Below are positions 8,962 through 17,552 of a stretch of DNA of 64,000 nt, piece after piece. The notes under the pieces are model-generated. The model did no database searches, was not told the DNA's origin, and saw only the letters and a program-made list of their open reading frames with translations. Where the stretch lies: contig DBTX01000007.1 in assembly GCA_002307275.1 (NCBI GenBank), positions 73,806 to 137,805 on the forward strand, read 5' to 3'. Numbering within the stretch: the first letter of the stretch is position 1; each line of letters begins with the position of its first letter. This DNA is from Hungateiclostridiaceae bacterium UBA1305. Lineage in GTDB: Bacteria > Bacillota > Clostridia > Acetivibrionales > DTU013. Position numbers and translations under genes: made by a program.

Positions 8962-10335
8962 TCATTCGGCTAGATGTCCATTTTCCTTAAGAATACTGTT
9001 CGTTTCTGCAGCACATTCAGAAAGGAAGGCTTTCATTTTCCCGGTATTATCAACAAAGCTTGGGTCTGTAAAGCCTTTCGATGCCAAACGGTCTGCAAGC
9101 TTTGTTTCTATTTCGTCAAACTCGTCTATCATAGGAATAACATTGATCGTTTTATATGTTGAGAAGAATGCCTCATATTGAGGATTTTCTGCAATAAAGT
9201 CTTTCATGTCCAAATCTAAACGCCCTGACTGCCATCCTGACATAGAAGTCATTTGCTTGTGGTTTTCAGGCGTCATCATGAATCTGATGAAGTCCCAGGC
9301 TGCCTGAGTTTTATTGTCATCTTTGGTATTTGTAACAAAGAAGTCATAGGCATTTCCGATATTGGCATCACCAGGCATTGGAGCTGTGAAGTAATCAAGC
9401 TGCGGAGCTTTCGTTTTAATGTCGGCGATAACCCACGTTTCTCTGGCAAACATTGCTGTCTTTTCTGTTTCAAAGCCCTCGGCATCAGATTTTATATCAA
9501 AATCACAAGTCTTATATTTATAAAGCATGTCAACATACATCTGAAGGGTCTTAAGTCCGGCTTCATTGTCATAACCAGCCTTGTATTTCTCAGGAGAGAC
9601 TTCCTGCACTATAGATCCTCCATTTTCCATCATCAATATCCAGAACTTTTCAGCCAGGCCACTGCCACCGCCGACTAAGCGAAGGCTAAGACCAGAACGT
9701 ATAATTTTACCGGATGCATCGTACTTTGTAAGCTTTTGGGCATATTCCATAAGCTGCTCCATTGTCTTTGGGGCTCCTGTAAGCCCGGCCTCTTTCAGCA
9801 TTGCGGCATTGCAGAATAAAGCTGCCGTACCATACATGTGAGGTATGCCATACACAATGCCTTCCAATTGTCCAACTCCGGCAATAGCGGGATCATAAGC
9901 ACCACCGGTAACATACTTTGCAAGATCGTCCGGCGCTTTTACCAACATGTCCTGCTTTGCGAAGCGCATTGCTATATTTGGATCCATAGATATGATATCT
10001 GCGCAGGATTGGGAAGGTAAAGAAGTTGTAACTTTCTTCTCAAAATCTCTCAAAGGAAAGCTGGAAACTTCTATTGTAACATTTGGATTGGCTGTATTAT
10101 ATTCCGCAGCCATCTTACTAATCCATGTATCCAGCTCCGGGTATCCAGTCCATATGGACAATTTTACAGGGACCGTTGACTTTACGCTTGATTGTTCACT
10201 CGGTTGTGTACTCGTCTGATCTACAGCATTAGTCCCTGCAGCAGAATTGTTTGGTTGTGTGCCGCAACCGGACAGACCCATTAAAAAAACAAGTATAACC
10301 GATAAAGTGATAGCTCCGATACGTTTCATTTTCAT
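8962..10335 (-). CDS. Extracellular sugar-binding lipoprotein of an ABC importer
   Basis: A 457-residue solute-binding protein of the CUT1 family (SBP_bac_1 type). A lipoprotein signal peptide ends in the lipobox LSGC with Cys24, then a Ser/Thr/Gln-rich tether. The mature protein has the usual two-lobed features: VKLSIWTGYPELDTW at the start, then SADIISMD-like and YGIPHMYGTAALFCN segments. ATG 10335 is chosen over a longer reading because GGGAGGATT precedes it and it opens the signal peptide. It is the first gene of the catabolic cluster. Its upstream region has a 16-bp palindrome and 21-bp-spaced direct repeats that could bind the adjacent AraC-type response regulator. Confidence 0.9.
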   Translation of the reverse strand: MKMKRIGAITLSVILVFLMGLSGCGTQPNNSAAGTNAVDQTSTQPSEQSSVKSTVPVKLSIWTGYPELDTWISKMAAEYNTANPNVTIEVSSFPLRDFEKKVTTSLPSQSCADIISMDPNIAMRFAKQDMLVKAPDDLAKYVTGGAYDPAIAGVGQLEGIVYGIPHMYGTAALFCNAAMLKEAGLTGAPKTMEQLMEYAQKLTKYDASGKIIRSGLSLRLVGGGSGLAEKFWILMMENGGSIVQEVSPEKYKAGYDNEAGLKTLQMYVDMLYKYKTCDFDIKSDAEGFETEKTAMFARETWVIADIKTKAPQLDYFTAPMPGDANIGNAYDFFVTNTKDDNKTQAAWDFIRFMMTPENHKQMTSMSGWQSGRLDLDMKDFIAENPQYEAFFSTYKTINVIPMIDEFDEIETKLADRLASKGFTDPSFVDNTGKMKAFLSECAAETNSILKENGHLAE

Positions 10336-10439
10336 TAATAATCCTCCCTCTATACTCCATGATAAGTAGTTGAACAAAATAACACTTTGCTTCATTTAAA
10401 ATATAAGGTTATGTGGTATTGTAAAATAAACGGATATAT

Positions 10440-10455
10440 ATATCTTGCAAGATAT
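10440..10455. promoter_or_regulatory. Perfect 16-bp palindrome upstream of the sugar-binding lipoprotein gene
   Basis: ATATCTTGCAAGATAT is a perfect palindrome about 105 bases upstream of the lipoprotein start. It lies in the gap between the response-regulator gene and the ABC importer operon. Its size and position fit an operator, but no protein can be assigned to it. Confidence 0.5.
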
Positions 10456-10580
10456 TAACTTCATTATACTAATTTCAGCATAATAACAGAATGAAGTATC
10501 TTTAGCGATACACGCAAAATCTTTCTGCAACTAGATATCTATAAAAAATCTCTTGGAAAATCCTTTTAGAAAGTTGTATT

Positions 10581-10613
10581 ATATTTTGAAAGGTTGGTAC
10601 AATATTTTGAAAG
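10581..10613. promoter_or_regulatory. Two direct repeats spaced 21 bp, candidate AraC-type (YesN-like) sites
   Basis: ATATTTTGAAAG occurs at 10581-10592 and again at 10602-10613, exactly 21 bp (two helical turns) apart. A weaker relative, CCTTTTAGAAAG, ends at 10573. AraC-family activators typically bind direct repeats at such spacing. The repeats lie upstream of the importer operon and next to the YesN-like regulator gene. Confidence 0.5.
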
Positions 10614-10619
10614 TTAAGG

Positions 10620-12254
10620 CTATTTTAACTGTCTATTAATCTTGAGTAATTTGCTGGGAGATATACCTATATACTTTTTAAACAGCTTACTGAAATAGGA
10701 ATCATCATTTATTCCGACTTTTTCAGCAGCCTCGTAACTCTTTAAACCGTTTTCCTGCATCAATGTTTTAGCCCTTTCCATTTTTGTCTTATTTACATAA
10801 TCCACAAAACCCTCTCCGATCTCTTTTTTAAATATACTTGACAGGTAGCACTTACTTATGTTGCTTATTTTTGAGGCTTTATCCAGGGTGATGTTTTCAC
10901 TGATATTTTCAGCAATATATTTTTGCAGCTTTATTATTTCAGGCTTTTTAGCATCAAGCTGCTGACTATTTATGAAATCAAACAGCTTATTTACAAGTTC
11001 CTCAAAGCAATGAGTTATATCAGAAATGGTTTCTGAAGTCATCAGCAAGTCCAACGGGTTTACACTGAAATTGGCAGATATAAAATTAGCCTGAGTATCA
11101 AACTTTTTGGCAAACATCATTAGGCTGTGAAAAATATCCAGTGAACCTTTTCTTACTTTTTCAGGATCACATACTCTGTACTCTGATATTTCATCAAAGA
11201 AACTGTGAATGATCGCATTCACTCCCAATTCATCAAAGTCTTCGAGTCTTTCAAGAAGACTTTTTTCATTAGCATAATTGAATAACAAATCCTCGCCGTC
11301 AAACTCACTAATATCCCCGTAAAAAATAATACTTTCTCTCCCGCAGTAAAATTTATATTTCATTGCAGTTCTGGCTTCAAAATAGGTTTCTCTGATACGG
11401 GTATACTCAACAGGCACGAGGTTAATCCCAAAAGAATTGGATATATTCAAGTACTTTTTAAAGGAATTATTAATCTTTTTTAAATACCCTGAAATCAGAT
11501 CTTTGTTATAGAGCATATCAGAGGTGTTCGGGCACCTGAGCAGAATAATATATTCACCATTCTTCACCTCTGCGATATCACAATCGGCGAATTTCGACAT
11601 GCTTTCTTCCAGTATATTTATAAAGGAAGATTTGAATAAATAGCAATCCTCTATTTTGCTCCTGGCCGGGGCACAGGAATGATCATCTATACCACAGCAA
11701 AGCACGATATTGAAACCTGAATCAATATTTATTCCCAATGAGGTTAACTCTTTAACAAAATTCTCAGGTGTCATTGATCCGGAAATCATTTTCCTGTAGA
11801 TATCCTCTTTTAAAATATATTTATTTTTTCGGAATTCATTATTCGTATTTTGGATAGTATTTTCACTAATATATTCGCTCTGCAAAAGCTTTTTTACTTT
11901 CAGCAAAACCTCCAGAAGAATTTCAGGCTCTAAAGAAAGCTTAAGAATATAATCCTCGGCGCCAAGCTTCATAGCCTTTTTTACATAATCCATGTCGTTG
12001 TAGCAGCTGAGTACGACCGTTTTTATGCCGGGAAACCTCTTCCTAATTTCACTTATTAATTCAATCCCATCCATTTTGGGCATTTTAATATCTGTCAATA
12101 CGATGTCCGGATGAGTTTCCTCAATTACTTCAAGGGCATTTATTCCATTTACCGCTTGTCCTGCAATCTCAAAGCCATGTTTCTCCCAATCAATGCAGGA
12201 TTTTATTCCAACCCGTATAAGGATTTCATCATCCACAATAACAACTTTTATCAT
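10620..12254 (-). CDS. YesN-like response regulator with AraC-type DNA-binding domain
   Basis: A 544-residue two-component regulator. Receiver domain at 1-120 with acidic pocket D8-D9 and phosphoacceptor Asp55 in LTDIKMPKMDG. A long middle region (about 130-430) is typical of YesN-type proteins. The C-terminal AraC double helix-turn-helix spans about 445-540, ending in DDSYFSKLFKKYIGISPSKL. ATG 12254 shares its A with the TGA stop of the sensor kinase gene, so the two are translationally coupled, and GAGGTGG lies upstream. It most likely activates the divergently unrelated but adjacent downstream importer operon (10335-1045) in response to a sugar sensed outside by the kinase; this is context-based. 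Confidence 0.9.
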   Translation of the reverse strand: MIKVVIVDDEILIRVGIKSCIDWEKHGFEIAGQAVNGINALEVIEETHPDIVLTDIKMPKMDGIELISEIRKRFPGIKTVVLSCYNDMDYVKKAMKLGAEDYILKLSLEPEILLEVLLKVKKLLQSEYISENTIQNTNNEFRKNKYILKEDIYRKMISGSMTPENFVKELTSLGINIDSGFNIVLCCGIDDHSCAPARSKIEDCYLFKSSFINILEESMSKFADCDIAEVKNGEYIILLRCPNTSDMLYNKDLISGYLKKINNSFKKYLNISNSFGINLVPVEYTRIRETYFEARTAMKYKFYCGRESIIFYGDISEFDGEDLLFNYANEKSLLERLEDFDELGVNAIIHSFFDEISEYRVCDPEKVRKGSLDIFHSLMMFAKKFDTQANFISANFSVNPLDLLMTSETISDITHCFEELVNKLFDFINSQQLDAKKPEIIKLQKYIAENISENITLDKASKISNISKCYLSSIFKKEIGEGFVDYVNKTKMERAKTLMQENGLKSYEAAEKVGINDDSYFSKLFKKYIGISPSKLLKINRQLK

Positions 12255-14125
12255 CAAACCACCTCATCTTCAAATCCCGGTATTTGAGGAATTGATATGG
12301 ATACTGTTGTCCCTCTTTCCGGTTCGGAAGTTATACTAAGGCCATAAGTCTGTCCATATTTCAATTTGATCCGTTCATGTACATTATTCAGGCCTATGCC
12401 GTTAAATTTATGCTTTGTGTTTTCATTATTAAACAATAGATGCTCAATTCTGTCCGCATCCATTCCCATACCGTTGTCAATAACCTCAATGACAATACTC
12501 TCCTCTTTTATATACGCATTTATATCAATTCTGCAGTTGTCATTTTTGTCTTCGAACCCATGAATGATGCAATTTTCAACAATTGGCTGGAGAATTAACT
12601 TAGGCATCTTGCAGGAATAGATACTTTCATCATTAATATTGATTCGCATTTCAAATTTATCGTTATACCTGACATTTTGTATATAAATATAACATTCCGC
12701 CAGCTTAAGCTCTTCTTTGAGAGTAATCTCCTCCTCACCTTTGTTAATGCTCACTTCAAGCAGCTTTCCCAAAGCGGAAATCATTTTTGAAACATTATCT
12801 GCTCCACTCATTTTAGCAGACCACTTTATTGTACTTAAGGTATTAAACAGGAAGTGTGGATTTATTTGTGCCCTTAAAGCCTCATATCGCAGATCATTTT
12901 CGAGTTTCTGCTCCTGAACCACTGTGTTCACTAGTTCTTCAACCCTGTTGAGCATATTGTCGAAACTATGTACCAGGCCGTTAACATCGTCCAGATTTTC
13001 ATTTTCTTTTATTCCTACCGAGTAGGCTCCAACCTTCATCTTCTTCATTCGTTTCAGTAATTGCCGTAAGGGGTTTATGGTATTCATAATCATACCGGTT
13101 CCCAATAACAGGAATACGCTAAAAACAAGTATATTAATTGAATTTATCTTAAATTTAAGAGAGTCTATTTCTTTGATTATCTCTTTATAGGGAACAAGGG
13201 ATATACTGCACATGCCGAACTTTTTAATAGAATTGTAATTCACCATGAATTTTTCATTATCAATCGTGGTAAAAAAACTGCCGCTCCCGTAGTATAAGTT
13301 TTTGGACATAATATCTTTATTTGTAAGTATTTTATCCTCAATGGACTTTTCAGAACTATATATGATCTGGCTGTTCTCGTTTATTATTGCAAAGTAGCCG
13401 TTAATGGAATTTCCAATAATTTTCCCCAGATCATAAGCACTAAAATTAATCATTAATTCCCCGGCCACATTTTGGGGGGAATATTTATTTCGAATGGATT
13501 TTACTATGGAAATATATTTATCGTCTCCCAAACCTTCTATCTCATAATTGTAAGGAACATTCCACAGTACTCTTACATCTCCGGATTTAACTGTTTCAAA
13601 CCAGTCCTGCGAAAGAAATTTATTGATATTTTTATATTCCAATTTAAGCTTTTTATCAAAGCTGTCCATGGAGGAATACATGTTCCCGTCGGCGCCTATA
13701 ATGATTACATGGACATTATTGTTGAAAAATACCTTTCTCTTCATTGAATTAATCTCATTTTCAGTCCTGGTAATTCTCGACATATCGTCATTTGTATAAA
13801 AAGCCGGATCCTTCATTTGAAAATCATCATTATAATTTTTTTGATTTGGTTCTATTGATACATTGTCCAGGATGGTATCATCCGTTAAGATAATGTTAGA
13901 TAATGTAATCATATCAAGACAAGTATTTTCAACCTTGCCGCCTACTTGTTCAAGGTTGTCCATAATAAGGCTGGAAGTATTGTCAATTATGATTTCTTCA
14001 GTATGTTTTAAGTAATTATTAATAGAAAATATTACTGGTGTAAAAAGGAATATCAATATTATCAGCAGGAGTTTTACCTGCAGATTGCCTAAAGCTGTTT
14101 TTACAAACACAACTACCCTTTTCAT
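12254..14125 (-). CDS. YesM-like membrane sensor histidine kinase
   Basis: A 623-residue kinase. TM1 at about 17-38, an extracellular Cache-like sensor (about 40-325), TM2 around 328-348, a HAMP linker, then the His_kinase domain with phosphoacceptor His in INPHFLFNTLSTIKW near residue 421. The HATPase domain follows with N-box QPIVENCIIHG and G-box DNGMGMD, GIGLNNVHERI. The architecture is that of YesM/LytS-type sensors that monitor extracellular carbohydrates. GGGAGGAGG precedes the ATG. It forms an operon with the response regulator. A 185-base gap with a hairpin separates it from nagA. Confidence 0.92.
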   Translation of the reverse strand: MKRVVVFVKTALGNLQVKLLLIILIFLFTPVIFSINNYLKHTEEIIIDNTSSLIMDNLEQVGGKVENTCLDMITLSNIILTDDTILDNVSIEPNQKNYNDDFQMKDPAFYTNDDMSRITRTENEINSMKRKVFFNNNVHVIIIGADGNMYSSMDSFDKKLKLEYKNINKFLSQDWFETVKSGDVRVLWNVPYNYEIEGLGDDKYISIVKSIRNKYSPQNVAGELMINFSAYDLGKIIGNSINGYFAIINENSQIIYSSEKSIEDKILTNKDIMSKNLYYGSGSFFTTIDNEKFMVNYNSIKKFGMCSISLVPYKEIIKEIDSLKFKINSINILVFSVFLLLGTGMIMNTINPLRQLLKRMKKMKVGAYSVGIKENENLDDVNGLVHSFDNMLNRVEELVNTVVQEQKLENDLRYEALRAQINPHFLFNTLSTIKWSAKMSGADNVSKMISALGKLLEVSINKGEEEITLKEELKLAECYIYIQNVRYNDKFEMRININDESIYSCKMPKLILQPIVENCIIHGFEDKNDNCRIDINAYIKEESIVIEVIDNGMGMDADRIEHLLFNNENTKHKFNGIGLNNVHERIKLKYGQTYGLSITSEPERGTTVSISIPQIPGFEDEVV

Positions 14126-14262
14126 GCAGGTTCCTCCTCCCTCGCACCAAAGCAGTATAAAACTTGTACAGTGCTATCATAACAAAACATATATCTACTT
14201 AACATAATACAGTATCAATACTCTATTTCCTATTGGAAGGTTATTGATATTCATAAGAACAA

Positions 14263-14279
14263 GGGGCATATACTGCCCC
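14263..14279 (-). terminator. Probable terminator of the nag transcript
   Basis: GGGGCA (14263-14268) pairs with TGCCCC (14274-14279) over a 5-base loop. On the minus strand the stem is followed by TTGTTCTT. It lies 32 bases past the nagA stop and before the sensor-kinase gene. Confidence 0.55.
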
Positions 14280-14310
14280 CTATTTTTCCTGGTACTTCCA
14301 CTTTTCGATT

Positions 14311-15498
14311 TTATAAAACTCCTCCATATATTGTATTACCCTTAACTACAGTCATCTTAACATTTATATCCTCATCGAAAATAACGATATCCGCATCTTT
14401 TCCTTTAGCCAGACTGCCCGTTTTCCTATCAACACCAATAATCTTTGCCGGGGTAATAGTCATCATTTTTACTGCATCAACGAGCGGTATTCCTGCTTGC
14501 TTTACAACAGTCCTGACAAGCCTGTCAGTGGTAGCTACACTTCCTGCGAAAGCAGAACGGTCCGGAAGCTTGGCAACTCCGTCTTCAATTATTATCTTTT
14601 GGCCATTTTTAAGGCTTCCTGATATGCTTTCTCCCTCAGGCATTCCGGCTCCCCGTAAAGAATCAGTTATAAGAGCAATTCGGGATGGGCCTTTTATTTT
14701 ATAAATGAGTTTCAAAAGGCATGGAGGCAGATGACATCCGTCTGCAATCATTTCAACGGTTAAATCATCTATAATAAAAGCACTTTCAATAACACCTGCA
14801 TACCTGTAGGCATTTTTTCTATGAACACCCGACATACCTGAATACAAATGGGTAACATGGGTATAACCGTTCTCGAAAGCATCCTGAACCTGTTCATAAT
14901 CGGCATCGGTATGACCTATTGATGGAAGTATGCCACGGTCTCTGAGAGCTCTTCCAAGCTCCATAGCGCCCTCAAGTTCCGGAGCGGCACTCCATCTAAC
15001 TATATCATCAGACCACCCTAATATCTCTTCATATTCCTCTTTCTGAGGATTTCTTATATATCTGGGATCTTGCGCCCCTCTTTGTGACATAGCAAAATAC
15101 GGACCTTCAAGATGGAGTCCAATGAAATGTGCGCCTTTTTTATTTTTACTCTTTGCTTCCCGGAATACTTCAAAAGCCTCTTTTAATTCTTCATTGGTGC
15201 TGGTAAGAGTTGTGGGAAGTATTGAGGTCGTACCGTGCCGGGCATGCATTTCGGCAGCTCCCAAAAAGGCCTCGCATGTCCCGTCCATAAAATCGTGACC
15301 TCCGCCTCCGTGTGTATGTAAATCCACAAAGCCGGGTGAAACGTAGTTGCTTTTGGCATCAATTATAGTGCAGTCTTCCATCTGAAAATCCGATTGACCT
15401 GCATAAATAATCTTCCCGTCATCAAAGGCTGCTGTTCCTCCGTCAATAATTCTATCAGGCATAATGATTTTTCCGTTAATGATTTTAACCCTGTTCAC
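14311..15498 (-). CDS. nagA: N-acetylglucosamine-6-phosphate deacetylase
   Basis: A 395-residue amidohydrolase converting GlcNAc-6-phosphate to glucosamine-6-phosphate and acetate in the cytoplasm. Seen: the metal-ligand motif FVDLHTHGGGGHDF (His61, His63), the second ligand Glu131 in GLHLEGPYF, GHTDADYEQ, THLYSGM, and the catalytic Asp in ITDSLRGAGMPEG. Full length for the family. The GTG at 15498 is chosen because GGAAGGTGA lies upstream; a longer GTG start overlaps that site. It follows nagB by 42 bases and lies in the LacI-nagB-nagA unit, so it feeds glucosamine-6-phosphate to NagB. A LacI operator upstream of nagB probably controls both. Confidence 0.95.
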   Translation of the reverse strand: MNRVKIINGKIIMPDRIIDGGTAAFDDGKIIYAGQSDFQMEDCTIIDAKSNYVSPGFVDLHTHGGGGHDFMDGTCEAFLGAAEMHARHGTTSILPTTLTSTNEELKEAFEVFREAKSKNKKGAHFIGLHLEGPYFAMSQRGAQDPRYIRNPQKEEYEEILGWSDDIVRWSAAPELEGAMELGRALRDRGILPSIGHTDADYEQVQDAFENGYTHVTHLYSGMSGVHRKNAYRYAGVIESAFIIDDLTVEMIADGCHLPPCLLKLIYKIKGPSRIALITDSLRGAGMPEGESISGSLKNGQKIIIEDGVAKLPDRSAFAGSVATTDRLVRTVVKQAGIPLVDAVKMMTITPAKIIGVDRKTGSLAKGKDADIVIFDEDINVKMTVVKGNTIYGGVL

Positions 15499-15540
15499 TG
15501 AATCACCTTCCACTTTAATAAAATATTTGTATACTATTGT

Positions 15541-16314
15541 TTAATCTAAAATACCTGTGGCACTATCTTTTTCAAGATACAATACCGCATGATCATGAAC
15601 CTTGAGAATAGATGCCGGGCAAGATTGATCAACCCCGCCTTTTATTGTTCTGGTTACCGCCTCAGCCTTAGTTTTACCCGGTACCATACAATATAGGCAG
15701 CTTCCGGCTGTAAGCGCAGGAATAGTAAGTGTTAAAGCATGAGTCGGCACATCATCAAAATGGTCAAAACAGCCGTCATTAACTTGTTGTTGTCTGCATT
15801 TTTCATCCAATTCAACAATCTTGACCAATTCAGGGTCGTCGAAGAGTGCCGCATACGGATCATTGAATGCTATATGGCCGTTTTCGCCTATTCCCATGCA
15901 GACGATATCAACTGGAAATTTTTTAAGTAAATTAGCATATCTGATACATTCCTCTTTAGGATTTTCTGCATTTCCATTAAGATAGTTAACTGTCTTAAAT
16001 CCAACTTTACCAAAAATCCTGTCCCGTAAAAAATTGCCAAACCCCTGGGGCGCCTTTTCATCAAGCCCAATGTATTCATCCATATGAAAGGCATTTACCT
16101 TGTTCCATTCAATGCCTTTTATCTCAATCAGCGTTTCAAGAAACTCATTTTGTGATGGTGCTGCAGCAAAAATAATATTAACCTCATCCTTTTTCTTTAA
16201 CAACAGCTTTAATTTTACAGCCATATCCATGGCAGATGTCTCCCCCATGTCCTTTCTGGTCTTATAGACCTTTACCTTAAGCTTTCCCACCTGTATTTCT
16301 TTAATAATATTCAC
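15541..16314 (-). CDS. nagB: Glucosamine-6-phosphate deaminase
   Basis: A 257-residue enzyme that isomerises and deaminates glucosamine-6-phosphate to fructose-6-phosphate and ammonium. Diagnostic motifs are FHMDEYIGL (Asp79, Glu80) and MGIGENGHIAFNDP (about 150-163). The length fits the family. The start is GTG at 16314 after AGAGGATG. It is followed by nagA, and an almost perfect copy of the LacI operator sits 32 bases upstream (16346-16361). It completes the path from GlcNAc-6-P to glycolysis. The adjacent imported sugar cluster may deliver its product to this pathway. Confidence 0.95.
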   Translation of the reverse strand: MNIIKEIQVGKLKVKVYKTRKDMGETSAMDMAVKLKLLLKKKDEVNIIFAAAPSQNEFLETLIEIKGIEWNKVNAFHMDEYIGLDEKAPQGFGNFLRDRIFGKVGFKTVNYLNGNAENPKEECIRYANLLKKFPVDIVCMGIGENGHIAFNDPYAALFDDPELVKIVELDEKCRQQQVNDGCFDHFDDVPTHALTLTIPALTAGSCLYCMVPGKTKAEAVTRTIKGGVDQSCPASILKVHDHAVLYLEKDSATGILD

Positions 16315-16345
16315 AATTTCATCCTCTTTCTAATATATTTTTTTG

Positions 16346-16361
16346 TAGTAATCGTTTACTA
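16346..16361. promoter_or_regulatory. LacI-type operator before nagB
   Basis: TAGTAATCGTTTACTA matches the perfect operator at 17474-17493 with one mismatch in the right half. It lies between the repressor gene and nagB, overlapping the likely nagB leader or promoter. The central CG is typical of LacI/GalR-family sites. Confidence 0.7.
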
Positions 16362-16384
16362 TTAATTTAAAAAAAACATGGCTA

Positions 16385-17443
16385 TTATTTTACATTTCTG
16401 ACTGATTCTCTTTGCACAAGCGAAGGTTCCAACTTAAATGAAACATAATCACTTTCATCTCCTTCCAAATTTTCAATTAAAACCTTACAAGCAAGACGTC
16501 CGGTCTCAAAAGCAGGTTGATTTATAGTAGTAAGCGGAGGGTTGACCATGGCGGAAAATTCTATATTATCAAAGCCGATCACTGAAATATCTTCAGGTAT
16601 TTTTACACCACTGCTTAAAAGACCATGCATAATGCCCATGGCAGTTACGTCATTTACTGCAAAAATTCCAGTAGGCAATTTTTTTGATGCAAGACATTTT
16701 CGGGCAATTTTTATTCCATTCTCAAATTCAAATGTGCCGTTTTCTACTTCTTTTTCAAGTTCTGCAACATATAAATAGTCCGCGGAAAATTCTATATTAT
16801 TTTTCATCAGGCCCAGTTTATATCCGTCGAATATCTCTCTGCGGCTTCTTCTGGTGAGAGGGGAGGTTGCAAATGCTATCTTTTTATGTCCCATACTTAC
16901 AAGATAATCAACAGCCATCATTCCGCCTGCTGTAAAATCAAAGCTTATTTTATTGCATTGAAAATCTTCAATATTCTGGTCAAATCCAACAATTTTTAAT
17001 CCATTCTCGCATAATTTCTTTAAGAAGCCATGTTCTTCACTAATAGTGGATAATATTATGCCCTTGACTTGTTTTTGGTACATGGATTCTATATATTTCT
17101 TTTCGTTGGATACATCTCTGAATGAATTGCACAGCAGAATATTAAAGCCATGCTTTTTAGCTTCTGTTTCAATTCCAAGGACCAGTTGGGGATAAAACGG
17201 ATTGGAGATATTGGGAATAATAACTCCGATATCTCTACTCTCATTTTTTTTAAGCATTCTGCCTAATAAATTTGGCGTATAGTTCATTTTTTGTGCCGTA
17301 TCTAATACTTTTTTACGAATTTCCCTGCTTGTTGGGTAGCTGCTATTACTGAGCACTCTTGATACTGTGGCCGTTGATGTGCCTGCCTTCTGAGCTATAT
17401 CATATATTGTAGCCTTTTTTATTGTCTGATTTTGTTTACCCAT
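16385..17443 (-). CDS. LacI/GalR-family repressor, probable nag regulator
   Basis: A 352-residue repressor. The N-terminal helix-turn-helix ATIYDIAQKAGTSTATVSRVLS (about 11-32) and hinge YTPNLLGRMLKK are typical of the LacI family. The rest is a periplasmic-binding-protein-like effector domain (GVIIPNISNPFYPQ; VIGFDNIEFS). An inverted repeat with a CG centre lies directly over its own promoter (17474-17493), and a near copy precedes nagB. So it probably represses itself and nagBA, released by an amino-sugar phosphate or free sugar. The ATG has only a weak AAAG-type ribosome site. It is read in the same direction as nagBA, possibly as one transcript. Confidence 0.9.
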   Translation of the reverse strand: MGKQNQTIKKATIYDIAQKAGTSTATVSRVLSNSSYPTSREIRKKVLDTAQKMNYTPNLLGRMLKKNESRDIGVIIPNISNPFYPQLVLGIETEAKKHGFNILLCNSFRDVSNEKKYIESMYQKQVKGIILSTISEEHGFLKKLCENGLKIVGFDQNIEDFQCNKISFDFTAGGMMAVDYLVSMGHKKIAFATSPLTRRSRREIFDGYKLGLMKNNIEFSADYLYVAELEKEVENGTFEFENGIKIARKCLASKKLPTGIFAVNDVTAMGIMHGLLSSGVKIPEDISVIGFDNIEFSAMVNPPLTTINQPAFETGRLACKVLIENLEGDESDYVSFKLEPSLVQRESVRNVK

Positions 17444-17473
17444 AAATATAGTATCATTCTTTCCTGTACTCTT

Positions 17474-17493
17474 TATAGTAATCGATTACTATA
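17474..17493. promoter_or_regulatory. LacI-type operator at the repressor's own promoter
   Basis: TATAGTAATCGATTACTATA is a perfect 20-bp palindrome with a central CG. It starts about 30 bases upstream of the repressor ATG and directly downstream of its -10 box, so bound repressor would block initiation. A one-mismatch copy lies before nagB. Confidence 0.8.
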
Positions 17494-17498
17494 GTTTT

Positions 17499-17525
17499 AT
17501 TATATACTATTTTTTTCGATTGCAA
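17499..17525 (-). promoter_or_regulatory. Candidate promoter of the LacI-type repressor
   Basis: On the minus strand, TTGCAA (17525-17520) and TATAAT (17504-17499) are separated by 15 bases, slightly shorter than optimal. The predicted start of transcription falls within the palindromic operator at 17474-17493. Confidence 0.5.
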
Positions 17526-17552
17526 TAGTAAAATTTAGTCTTTCACAAAATA

